From the NCBI GenBank assembly GCA_027858635.1, contig JAQICG010000067.1:1-9078 (forward strand): a DNA stretch of 9,078 bases, given 5' to 3'. Below the pieces are notes generated by a model. It was not told where the DNA came from. It ran no database searches and was given only the letters and a program-made list of their open reading frames with translations. Position numbers and translations under genes: made by a program. This document shows, in pieces, positions 1 through 6,484 of the stretch (position 1 is its first letter; each line of letters begins with the position of its first letter). The DNA comes from Gammaproteobacteria bacterium (lineage in GTDB: Bacteria > Pseudomonadota > Gammaproteobacteria > SZUA-229).

Positions 1-2
1 CA

Positions 3-656
3 AGTGGCATCGATGGCGCCAGTCATCAGGGCGCATTGCAGGGCATCGCCGGCACCATCGCACTGGTGGCTCATGGTCTGGATATCGTCTACCCGGCGTC
101 CCACCGCGCCCTGGCCGAGGAGATCGCCAATCACGGCGCAGTGGTTTCGGAAATGCCCATCGGCACCGAGCCCCACCGCGGGCTTTTCCCCCGCAGAAAC
201 CGCATCATCAGCGGCATTTCGCTGGGCACACTGGTGGTGGAAGCGGCGCTCAAAAGCGGCTCGCTGATTACCGCCAAACACGCCCTGGAACAGAGCCGCG
301 AAGTGTTTGCCATTCCCGGTTCCATTCACAACCCGCTGTCACGGGGCTGTCATCAACTGATCCGCCAGGGCGCCAAACTAGTGGAGACGGCTGAAGACAT
401 TATCGAAGAATTGCTACTCCACACGCCGACCCCCGTCAATTCGCCAAAAGAACCGGCAAATACCAGAAAAAAAGAGCAGGCACTTGACCCCGATCACCTA
501 AAACTGCTCAAATGCCTGCAATATGAAGCCATTGCCATCGACGAGCTGGTCGAGCGCAGTGGTTTTTCAGCGGCCGAAGTTGCTTCCATGTTATTGATTA
601 TGGAGCTTGAAGGCACCATAGTCAGCGATTCCGGCAGATATACACGCATTAAATAA
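3..656 (+). CDS. dprA: DNA processing protein DprA (Smf), 3' part only
   Basis: DprA binds incoming single-stranded DNA in the cytoplasm and loads RecA on it during natural transformation; it is also common in non-competent bacteria. The window opens inside the gene: the reading frame is open from base 3, so the N-terminal part is missing and 217 residues remain. The fragment starts in the Rossmann-like core with SGIDGASHQGAL, matching the family's GIDxxAHxGAL, and continues with GLDIVYPASH, PRRNRIISG and the conserved stretch LVVEAALKSGSLITAKHA. A variable, charged linker (roughly fragment residues 140-157) leads to a C-terminal winged-helix-like domain (about 158-217) of the DprA_WH type. 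The TTG at 36 that could serve as a start lies inside the conserved core and is not the real start. smg follows after 48 bp. Family assignment is secure. Confidence 0.95.
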   Translation, partial: SGIDGASHQGALQGIAGTIALVAHGLDIVYPASHRALAEEIANHGAVVSEMPIGTEPHRGLFPRRNRIISGISLGTLVVEAALKSGSLITAKHALEQSREVFAIPGSIHNPLSRGCHQLIRQGAKLVETAEDIIEELLLHTPTPVNSPKEPANTRKKEQALDPDHLKLLKCLQYEAIAIDELVERSGFSAAEVASMLLIMELEGTIVSDSGRYTRIK

Positions 657-680
657 AGCGCCCGGCAAGATTTCACACCC

Positions 681-686
681 TATAAT
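681..686 (+). promoter_or_regulatory. Possible -10 box upstream of smg
   Basis: A perfect TATAAT lies between dprA and smg, 18 bp before the smg start codon. No good -35 hexamer is visible 16-18 bp upstream, so this is only a candidate promoter that could drive smg-topA-tsaC-hemF independently of dprA. Chance occurrence in an AT-rich gap cannot be excluded. Confidence 0.35.
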
Positions 687-704
687 AAGTGGATAAATAG
701 ATAC

Positions 705-1196
705 ATGTTGATCAAACAATCCGTCGTCGATGTACTGATGTTTCTCTTTGAAGAGTATTTTGGTGACAACGATAGCGATGATAATGACGCCATAGACGAG
801 CGTAACCAGATACAAGTCCGGCTGGAAGAGGTGGGCTTTCACCATCAGGAGATCAATCAGGCTTTTAACTGGCTGGAAGATCTGGCGACCCTGCGTGAAA
901 GCAGTGTCGATACGCCTGCCCGTCTAGACAGCGTCCGCATTTTCAGTGACGTAGAAAAAAACATTCTTGATCAGGAGTGCCTGAGCTTTATTCTGTTTCT
1001 TGAGCAGTCCAGCATTCTGACGCCAGTGACTCGCGAGCTGGTACTGGATCGAGTCACCGCGCTCGGCCACAATCTGGATATTGAACAATTCAAATGGATC
1101 GTCATGATCGTGCTTCACACTCATCCTGGCGAGGAAAATGCCTTTGCCTGGATGGAAAGTTTGGTCTTCAATGAAGTCACCGATTACATTCAGTAA
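705..1196 (+). CDS. smg: Smg family protein (DUF494)
   Basis: This 163-residue protein is recognised as Smg/DUF494, a small, mostly helical cytoplasmic family of unknown biochemical function, about 157 aa in E. coli. The diagnostic N-terminus is SVVDVLMFLFEEYF, followed by an acidic patch (DNDSDDNDAIDE, about residues 22-33) and a helix with FHHQEINQAFNWLEDL. The C-terminal half has FSDVEKNILDQECLSFILFLEQ and ends in LHTHPGEENAFAWMESLVF. No signal peptide or membrane segment is seen. The ATG at 705 gives the normal family length; the ribosome-binding site is weak. It sits between dprA and topA, its usual position in gammaproteobacteria, which is the main clue that it may relate to DNA or translation housekeeping. 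The role is not established. Confidence 0.9.
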   Translation: MLIKQSVVDVLMFLFEEYFGDNDSDDNDAIDERNQIQVRLEEVGFHHQEINQAFNWLEDLATLRESSVDTPARLDSVRIFSDVEKNILDQECLSFILFLEQSSILTPVTRELVLDRVTALGHNLDIEQFKWIVMIVLHTHPGEENAFAWMESLVFNEVTDYIQ

Positions 1197-1234
1197 CTTC
1201 TGAACCTTTAACCTAACACTGTGTAGCACCCCGC

Positions 1235-3649
1235 ATGAGTAAAAATCTTGTTATTGTTGAGTCTCCGGCAAAAGCAAAAACCATAGAAAAATATCTGGGC
1301 AAGGACTTCAAAGTTCTGGCCTCCTACGGCCATGTTCGCGACCTCGTTCCCACAGAGGGCGCCATCGATACCGAGCACAACTTCGAAATGAAGTATCAGC
1401 TCATCGAGCGCAACGAAAAACACGTCGAGAAAATAATCAAGGCTCTCAAAAAGGCCGACACTCTGCACCTCGCGACTGACCAGGACCGCGAAGGGGAAGC
1501 CATTTCGTGGCACTTGCACGAGCTGCTAAAAGAAAAAGGCCTGCTCGATAATGTCGAAGTGCACCGGGTGGTTTTCAACGAAGTCACCAAACGCGCTATC
1601 CAGGAGGCCATCGCCTCGCCGCGCGAACTCTCCTACAACATGATCAATGCCCAGCAGGCCCGACGTGCTCTCGATTATCTGGTCGGCTTCAACCTGTCGC
1701 CCCTGCTGTGGAAAAAAGTCCAGCGCGGCTTATCAGCCGGCCGGGTACAGAGCCCGGCTCTGCGCCTGATTGTCGAACGCGAAATAGAGATCGAAGAGTT
1801 CGACCCGAAGGAATACTGGACCATTGAAGCGGACGTGGCCAAAGAACAGCAGCAGTTTGTCAGCAAGCTGAACCTATATAAGAACGAAAAAATAAAACAA
1901 TTCAGCATCACCAATGAAAGCGATGCCACTGAAACCCGCAATAACCTGCTTTCAACGGCGCAGGGTGAGCTCACTGTTATCAGTATCGAGAAGAAACAGC
2001 GCAAACGCAATCCTTCTCCGCCCTTTACTACTTCCACCCTGCAGCAGGAGGCCTCGCGCAAACTGCGCTTCACCGCACAGCGCACCATGCGCACCGCCCA
2101 GAATCTGTATGAAGGCATCGACATCGGCGGCGAAACCGTCGGCCTGATCACCTACATGCGTACCGACTCGCTGAGTCTGGCCAGCGAAGCCACCGATGAG
2201 ATTCGTGGCCTGATCAAACAGCGTTTCGGTGAGGACAATCTGCCGGATGCGCCGCGCGTATTCAAAAGCAAATCTAAAAATGCACAGGAAGCCCATGAGG
2301 CGATTCGCCCCACCTCGGTGAATCATACGCCCGAGAAGATCAAGGCCTACTTGAAACCCGATCAGTTTGCCTTGTACGAACTCATCTGGAAACGCACCAT
2401 GGCCTGCCAGATGATCCACGCTACCCTGGATACTGTCAGGGTTGATCTGGGCTGCGGCGAAGGCAATGTCTTCCGCGCCACCGGCTCCACCATCCGCCAC
2501 CCCGGCTTCATGTCGGTGTATATGGAAAGCGCTGACGACAGCAAGGATGATGACGACGAAAAACTGCTGCCCGAACTCAAGGAAGGCGAGAAGGTCAAGC
2601 TGCTGGAAATCAGAAACAGTCAGCATTTCACCGAGCCGCCACCACGTTTTTCTGAAGCCAGCCTGGTAAAAACACTGGAAGAATACGACATCGGTCGCCC
2701 GTCGACCTATGCCAGCATTATTTCAACGCTGGTCAACCGCGGTTACGTGGAACTGGAAAACCGGCGTTTCACCCCCACCGACATCGGCCGTATTGTTAAC
2801 AATTTCCTCACCGAACATTTCACCCGTTATGTCGATTACAAATTCACCGCCAACCTCGAAGACGAACTCGACAGCGTAGCCCGTGGTGAAGAGGACTGGG
2901 TACCCTTGCTGAGAAATTTCTGGGAGCCTTTCAAGGAGCTGGTGGAAGATAAAGAGGCCAATGTCAGTCGCGCTGATGTTGCTCAGTCGCGTCACATCGG
3001 CACCGACGCCGAAAGCGGCAAGCCCATCAGTGTGCGCATGGGTCCCTATGGCCCCTTTGTGCAGATTGGCGACAAGGACGACGAGGACAAACCCCGCTTT
3101 GCCAGCCTCAAGCCCGGCATGAAAATGCACGATGTCACCATGGACAACTACCAGGATCTGCTGGTGTTGCCTCGTGAGCTGGGCGAGACGCCCGAAGGGG
3201 AAAAAGTTACAACCAACTATGGTCGCTTTGGACCGTATGTTAAATATGACAACAAGTTTGTCTCCATTAACAAGGCGTATCAGGATCAGGGCATTGACCC
3301 CTACAACATTAACTTTGAGCAGGCCATGGAACTGGTTGCGGCGAAAAAGGAGTTCGACGCCAATAAATACATCAAGAGTTTTGCAGGCACTAATATCGAG
3401 GTATTAAACGGCCGCTTTGGTCCCTACATTACCGACGGTGAAAAAAACGCCAAGATCCCCAAAGACAGGGAGCCCAAAGACCTCACTCAGGAAGAGTGCG
3501 AAAAACTGCTGGCCGAAGCGCCTTTCCGTAAAGGTCGCGGCAAAAAGAAAGCCGCAAAGAAGAAGGCGGTAAAGAAAAAAACCGCACCAAAGAAAAAGAC
3601 CGTGAAGAAAAAAACGGCGCCGAAAAAGAAAGCCGTCAAGAAGAAGTAA
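1235..3649 (+). CDS. topA: DNA topoisomerase I (type IA, omega protein)
   Basis: The enzyme relaxes negative supercoils by cutting one DNA strand through a 5'-phosphotyrosine link. The 804-residue protein begins with the TOPRIM domain (LVIVESPAKAKTIEKYLG, then the acidic metal-binding motif D82-Q-D84-R-E86). LSAGRVQSPALRLIVERE (about 166-183) and GLITYMRTDS follow; Y307 is the expected catalytic tyrosine and R309 the assisting arginine. The C-terminal part differs from E. coli TopA (865 aa): the four-cysteine zinc ribbons are absent, and the whole protein has only three cysteines, none in a CxxC pair. Instead there are three glycine-aromatic repeats (GPYGPF at 603, GRFGPYV at 663, GRFGPYI at 726), typical of Topo_C_Rpt domains, and a tail from 764 to 804 built from KKK triplets. 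The start fits the conserved N-terminus, although no strong Shine-Dalgarno site precedes it. tsaC starts 6 bp after the stop codon. Confidence 0.97.
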   Translation: MSKNLVIVESPAKAKTIEKYLGKDFKVLASYGHVRDLVPTEGAIDTEHNFEMKYQLIERNEKHVEKIIKALKKADTLHLATDQDREGEAISWHLHELLKEKGLLDNVEVHRVVFNEVTKRAIQEAIASPRELSYNMINAQQARRALDYLVGFNLSPLLWKKVQRGLSAGRVQSPALRLIVEREIEIEEFDPKEYWTIEADVAKEQQQFVSKLNLYKNEKIKQFSITNESDATETRNNLLSTAQGELTVISIEKKQRKRNPSPPFTTSTLQQEASRKLRFTAQRTMRTAQNLYEGIDIGGETVGLITYMRTDSLSLASEATDEIRGLIKQRFGEDNLPDAPRVFKSKSKNAQEAHEAIRPTSVNHTPEKIKAYLKPDQFALYELIWKRTMACQMIHATLDTVRVDLGCGEGNVFRATGSTIRHPGFMSVYMESADDSKDDDDEKLLPELKEGEKVKLLEIRNSQHFTEPPPRFSEASLVKTLEEYDIGRPSTYASIISTLVNRGYVELENRRFTPTDIGRIVNNFLTEHFTRYVDYKFTANLEDELDSVARGEEDWVPLLRNFWEPFKELVEDKEANVSRADVAQSRHIGTDAESGKPISVRMGPYGPFVQIGDKDDEDKPRFASLKPGMKMHDVTMDNYQDLLVLPRELGETPEGEKVTTNYGRFGPYVKYDNKFVSINKAYQDQGIDPYNINFEQAMELVAAKKEFDANKYIKSFAGTNIEVLNGRFGPYITDGEKNAKIPKDREPKDLTQEECEKLLAEAPFRKGRGKKKAAKKKAVKKKTAPKKKTVKKKTAPKKKAVKKK
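3572..3637 (+). repeat. Two tandem 33-bp units coding the TopA lysine tail
   Basis: Residues 780-790 (KKKTAPKKKTV) and 791-801 (KKKTAPKKKAV) are near-identical 11-residue units encoded by adjacent 33-bp copies, closed by a final KKK before the stop. Upstream, residues 770-779 show a looser KKK-AA-KKK-AV version. In total seven KKK triplets spaced by two or three small residues make up the tail. The two DNA copies differ mostly at third codon positions (for example accgca versus acggcg), so the duplication is not very recent. Confidence 0.8.
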
Positions 3650-3655
3650 GCCCGG

Positions 3656-4210
3656 ATGGCGAGCCATTTTGCCGTCAGCTACGCCGCTCACCAGATTCGA
3701 CGGGGCGGCTTCATTTTCTATCCCACCGACACCGTCTACGGCCTAGGTTGCGACCCCCTCAATTTTGCCGCGATCAACTATCTCAATCAACTGAAAGAGC
3801 GGGAATCCGGCAAGGGCTTCATCCTGCTGGGCCACACCCTGGCGCTTTTCGACAATTACATAGAACCGCTCAGCGCCAGTGAAGAACGCAATCTGCTGCA
3901 GACAGAGCGACCGACCAGCTGGGTGGTCCCCGCCAGGGATTCACTGCCCGAGTGGCTCAGCAACCCCGAACACACTCTCGCCATACGCATAACCCGGCAC
4001 CCGGTGGTGACCGAACTCTGCCGGCAGCTGGGGCATCCTCTGGTCTCGACCAGCGCGAACCCATCGGGCATGAAGCCTGCGCTCAACGCCCTGCGGGCGC
4101 ATAAATATTTTCATGATAAAGTAGCGGCCCTGTTAATTGACGACCGCCACCTCAGCGGACAACCGTCAATCATCAAAACCCTGGACAGCCTTTTAACCCT
4201 ACGCCAATAA
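3656..4210 (+). CDS. tsaC: L-threonylcarbamoyladenylate synthase TsaC (YrdC/RimN/Sua5 family)
   Basis: TsaC makes threonylcarbamoyl-AMP from threonine, bicarbonate and ATP, the first step of the t6A37 modification of tRNAs that read ANN codons. The 184-residue protein has the single-domain YrdC layout (190 aa in E. coli). Seen motifs are YPTDTVYGLGCDP (22-34), the substrate-binding K47-x-R49 and K53-G (LKERESGKGFILL), LAIRITRHPVV (108-118), LVSTSANPSG (129-138) and a C-terminal QPSIIKTL. The segment normally reading WPGPxT is TERPTS here (83-88). The ATG at 3656 gives a start typical of the family, with a basic helix before FIFYPTD; no clear Shine-Dalgarno site is present, and the 6-bp gap to topA suggests translational coupling. 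hemF follows after 13 bp. Confidence 0.92.
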   Translation: MASHFAVSYAAHQIRRGGFIFYPTDTVYGLGCDPLNFAAINYLNQLKERESGKGFILLGHTLALFDNYIEPLSASEERNLLQTERPTSWVVPARDSLPEWLSNPEHTLAIRITRHPVVTELCRQLGHPLVSTSANPSGMKPALNALRAHKYFHDKVAALLIDDRHLSGQPSIIKTLDSLLTLRQ

Positions 4211-4223
4211 ACGAGCCCCGCAC

Positions 4224-5144
4224 ATGTCACAACCCGATACCCGCGCCGTCAAAGAATATTTACTCAGCCTGCAAAAAAGCATCTGCGATGGACTCGCCAA
4301 TGAAGATGGTCAGGCCGATTTCATTATTGATGAGTGGCAACGTGAAACCGGCGGCGGTGGCGGCGTTACCCGGGTGCTGTCCAATGGTGCTGTTTTCGAA
4401 CAGGCGGGGGTGAATTTTTCACACGTCACCGGCGGGCAACTGCCGGCTTCGGCCACCGCCCACCGTCCCGAATTAGCGGGCAGGGAGTTTGAAGCCATGG
4501 GCGTGTCGCTGGTCATCCATCCGCACAACCCGAACATCCCCACTTCGCACGCCAATGTGCGTTTCTTTATCGCCCGCAAGGAAGGCGCCGAACCGGTATG
4601 GTGGTTTGGCGGCGGCTTCGATCTGACCCCCTACTACGGCAATAAAGAGGATTGCATACACTGGCATCAAATGTCGCAGCAGGCCTGCCAGCCTTTTGGC
4701 GATGAGGCTTATCCCAAATATAAAAAATGGTGCGATGACTATTTCTATCTGAAACACCGCGATGAACAGCGTGGCATCGGCGGGTTATTTTTCGATGACC
4801 TAAACGAAGGCGGCTTTGATCGCTGCTTCGACTTCACCCGCAGCGTCGGCAACCATTATTTGAAAGCCTACCAGCCCATCGTGCAGCGCAGAAAGAACAC
4901 TGAATACAACGAAGCACAACGCGAATTCCAGCTCTACCGCCGCGGCCGCTATGTAGAATTCAATCTGGTTTATGATCGCGGTACTTTGTTCGGCCTGCAA
5001 ACCGGCGGGCGCACCGAATCGATATTGATGTCACTGCCGCCGGTAGTGCATTTCAAATACAACTGGCAGCCCGAAGCCGGCAGCGCCGAAGCCGAGCTTT
5101 ACGACTACTACCTGAAACCCCGAGACTGGTTAAGCGCTGAGTGA
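4224..5144 (+). CDS. hemF: Oxygen-dependent coproporphyrinogen III oxidase
   Basis: HemF oxidatively decarboxylates coproporphyrinogen III to protoporphyrinogen IX in the late heme pathway, using O2 and working as a cytoplasmic homodimer. The 306-residue length matches the family (299 in E. coli), and conservation runs the full length: FEQAGVNFSHVTG, the signature PTSHANVRFF with H109 and R113, WWFGGGFDLTPYYG (about 126-140), YPKYKKWCDDYFYLKHRDE, GIGGLFFDDL and YRRGRYVEFNLVYDRGTLFG (238 onward) with GGRTESILMSLPP. The start 13 bp after tsaC, with only a weak purine stretch (acgag) before it, suggests the same transcript. Placement after tsaC is common in Pseudomonas-like gammaproteobacteria. 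The structured, repeat-bearing spacer that follows probably marks the end of this transcription unit. Confidence 0.97.
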   Translation: MSQPDTRAVKEYLLSLQKSICDGLANEDGQADFIIDEWQRETGGGGGVTRVLSNGAVFEQAGVNFSHVTGGQLPASATAHRPELAGREFEAMGVSLVIHPHNPNIPTSHANVRFFIARKEGAEPVWWFGGGFDLTPYYGNKEDCIHWHQMSQQACQPFGDEAYPKYKKWCDDYFYLKHRDEQRGIGGLFFDDLNEGGFDRCFDFTRSVGNHYLKAYQPIVQRRKNTEYNEAQREFQLYRRGRYVEFNLVYDRGTLFGLQTGGRTESILMSLPPVVHFKYNWQPEAGSAEAELYDYYLKPRDWLSAE

Positions 5145-5196
5145 GCGAACTGATCACGCTATGCATTATTGCGCTGAATATCCCAAAGCATAATTA

Positions 5197-5225
5197 CCGC
5201 AGAGGCGCGGAGACGCTGAGGAAAG
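5197..5225 (+). repeat. Dispersed intergenic repeat, copy A
   Basis: The stretch starting ccgcagaggcgcggagacgc has a counterpart in opposite orientation at 8622-8650. With two single-base gaps the two share gcagagg, cgcggag and acgc blocks in the same order, followed by a similar purine-rich end. From memory, 'cgcagagg...cgcagag' sequences are a widespread intergenic repeat class in environmental bacteria; I could not check this. It lies 52 bp after the hemF stop. Confidence 0.65.
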
Positions 5226-5255
5226 TGGTTTTTATAAAAACATATTCAGCGTCTC
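5210..5255. repeat. Nested palindrome after hemF
   Basis: The 10-bp arms gagacgctga (5210-5219) and tcagcgtctc (5246-5255) are perfect reverse complements. Between them lies a perfect 14-bp palindrome, gtttttataaaaac (5228-5241). The two are separated by 8 unpaired bases on the left and 4 on the right, so a long, bulged hairpin or cruciform can form. No T-run follows directly, so it is not a classic intrinsic terminator, although it may stabilise the hemF mRNA end. The left arm overlaps dispersed repeat copy A. Confidence 0.65.
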
Positions 5256-5259
5256 TTCT

Positions 5260-5288
5260 GTGCCCGGCGTGTAGTGAAGCGCCGGCAC
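5260..5288. repeat. GC-rich hairpin
   Basis: gtgcccggcg (5260-5269) pairs with cgccggcac (5280-5288) with one bulged C, around a 10-base loop. It follows the nested palindrome by 4 bp, making a series of structured elements in the hemF-hemB spacer. Function unknown. Confidence 0.55.
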
Positions 5289-5311
5289 ACACCAGCAGTT
5301 TCCGGCCTTCT

Positions 5312-5350
5312 CCGCAGGATATGCCGGGCTTTCTGCCCTGCATCCTACGG
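5312..5350. repeat. Imperfect hairpin in the hemF-hemB spacer
   Basis: The left arm ccgcaggatatgccgggc (5312-5329) can pair imperfectly with gccctgcatcctacgg (5335-5350) across a short loop; the aggat/atcct and gggc/gccc segments pair perfectly, with mismatches between. This is the third palindromic element in this spacer. Confidence 0.45.
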
Positions 5351-5351
5351 C

Positions 5352-5377
5352 CAGCCTGCGGCTGTTCAAGTTTTTTT
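5352..5377 (+). terminator. Weak terminator candidate upstream of hemB
   Basis: A short stem, cagcc/ggctg (5352-5356 and 5360-5364) with a TGC loop, is followed by seven T residues at 5371-5377. The six-base gap between stem and T-run and the 5-bp stem make it poor; it could end the hemF transcript together with the preceding hairpins. Confidence 0.25.
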
Positions 5378-5444
5378 CTTTAACGGTAAACACTCACAAA
5401 CCATCTTCACGACATCAGCATAGATATCAGCGCTGCCGGGCTGA

Positions 5445-5450
5445 TACAAT
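5445..5450 (+). promoter_or_regulatory. Candidate -10 box of the hemB promoter
   Basis: TACAAT, one base from the TATAAT consensus, lies 32 bp before the hemB ATG, giving a plausible short leader. No convincing TTGACA-like box is seen about 17 bp upstream, so an activator or a weak promoter would have to be assumed. The long structured spacer supports a separate start of transcription for hemB-aroE. Confidence 0.4.
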
Positions 5451-5472
5451 AGCGGCCATCTAATTCAACTGT

Positions 5473-5476
5473 GGAG
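5473..5476 (+). promoter_or_regulatory. Ribosome-binding site deciding the hemB start
   Basis: GGAG sits 6 bases before the ATG at 5483. An in-frame GTG at 5471 overlaps this site and would add only four residues; the GGAG spacing favours the ATG. Confidence 0.7.
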
Positions 5477-5482
5477 ATCATC

Positions 5483-6484
5483 ATGTCAACTACCGGGCTT
5501 TTTCAGGGCATTCGTATGCGGCGCATGCGCCGTGATGATTTCTCCCGTCGACTGATGCGCGAACACCATGTCCACAGTGACGACCTGATCTGTCCGATGT
5601 TCGTGCTTGAGGGCGAGAACCAACGCGAAGCGGTGGCCTCCATGCCCGGCATGGAACGGGTCAGTATCGATCAGCTGCTGCTCGAAGCCGAGCAGTGCCT
5701 GAAGCTTGGCATTCCCGCGATTGCGCTGTTCCCGGTGGTGGGCAGGGAGAAAAAATCCGATAGCGCCGAGGAAGCCTTTAATCCCGACGGCCTGGCGCAG
5801 CGGGCGGTGCGCGCGCTGAAAGCAAAATTCCCCGAGCTCGGCGTGATCACCGACGTCGCCCTCGACCCCTTCACCAGCCACGGTCAAGACGGACTGATTG
5901 ACGAAACCGGCTATGTGCTCAACGATGAAACAATCGAAGTACTGGTCAGGCAGGCCCTGTCGCACGCCGAAGCCGGTGCCGATGTGGTCGCGCCCTCGGA
6001 CATGATGGACGGGCGCATCGGCGCCATCCGCGAAGCGCTGGAAGAGGCCGGTTACATTCATACCCGCATCCTCGCCTACGCCGCCAAATACGCCTCCAGT
6101 TTTTATGGCCCGTTCCGCGACGCCGTGGGCTCGGCCGCCAACCTCGGTGCAGGCAACAAATACAGCTATCAGATGGATCCGGCAAACTCCGACGAAGCCA
6201 TTCGTGAAGTCGCGCTTGATCTGGAAGAAGGCGCCGACATGATCATGATCAAGCCCGGCATGCCCTACCTCGACATCGTACGCCGCATCAAGGACGAATT
6301 CGGCGCGCCGACTTTTGTCTATCAGGTCAGCGGCGAATACGCCATGCTCAAGGCCGCCGCACAGAATGGCTGGCTGGAAGAAAAGGCCGTGGTCATGGAA
6401 AGCCTGCTGTCGATGAAACGCGCCGGCGCCGACGGCATCCTCACCTATTACGCCAAAGATGTGGCGCGGTGGTTAGCCGAATAG
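5483..6484 (+). CDS. hemB: Delta-aminolevulinic acid dehydratase (porphobilinogen synthase)
   Basis: HemB condenses two 5-aminolevulinate molecules to porphobilinogen, an early cytoplasmic step of heme, siroheme and corrin synthesis, acting as an octamer. From the ATG at 5483 the protein has 333 residues, close to the 337 of Pseudomonas. Motifs: RMRRMRRDDFSRRL near the N-terminus, the metal-site segment DVALDPFTSHGQDG (124-137), VVAPSDMMDGRIGAIREAL, AAKYASSFYGPFRDA with active-site K202, MIKPGMPYLDIVRR with the Schiff-base lysine K257, and FVYQVSGEYAM. The cysteines that bind catalytic zinc in E. coli and mammals are replaced by A126, D128 and D136, the pattern of the magnesium-dependent Pseudomonas enzyme. 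aroE begins on the base after the stop codon. Confidence 0.97.
   Translation: MSTTGLFQGIRMRRMRRDDFSRRLMREHHVHSDDLICPMFVLEGENQREAVASMPGMERVSIDQLLLEAEQCLKLGIPAIALFPVVGREKKSDSAEEAFNPDGLAQRAVRALKAKFPELGVITDVALDPFTSHGQDGLIDETGYVLNDETIEVLVRQALSHAEAGADVVAPSDMMDGRIGAIREALEEAGYIHTRILAYAAKYASSFYGPFRDAVGSAANLGAGNKYSYQMDPANSDEAIREVALDLEEGADMIMIKPGMPYLDIVRRIKDEFGAPTFVYQVSGEYAMLKAAAQNGWLEEKAVVMESLLSMKRAGADGILTYYAKDVARWLAE

Noticed and set aside
1952..2626. 224-codon open frame on the minus strand inside topA
   Set aside because: It is antisense to the well-conserved TopA core and has no recognisable motif; long antisense frames are expected from the codon use of topA.
5141..5383. 80-codon open frame starting at a GTG that overlaps the hemF stop
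   Set aside because: It has no family resemblance, no ribosome site, and runs through the dispersed repeat and the hairpins; the peptide NYRRGAETLRK is what that repeat gives when translated.
5471..5482. GTG at 5471 as the hemB start
   Set aside because: It lies on the Shine-Dalgarno site that serves the ATG at 5483 and has no own ribosome site.
5145..5482. Riboswitch or heme-responsive leader upstream of hemB
   Set aside because: The palindromes lie upstream of the likely promoter at 5445-5450, and the remaining leader of about 30 bases is too short for a riboswitch; no known consensus was recognised.
5486..6061. 191-codon open frame on the minus strand inside hemB
   Set aside because: It is antisense to conserved HemB sequence, is histidine- and glycine-rich as expected from such shadow frames, and has no start signal.
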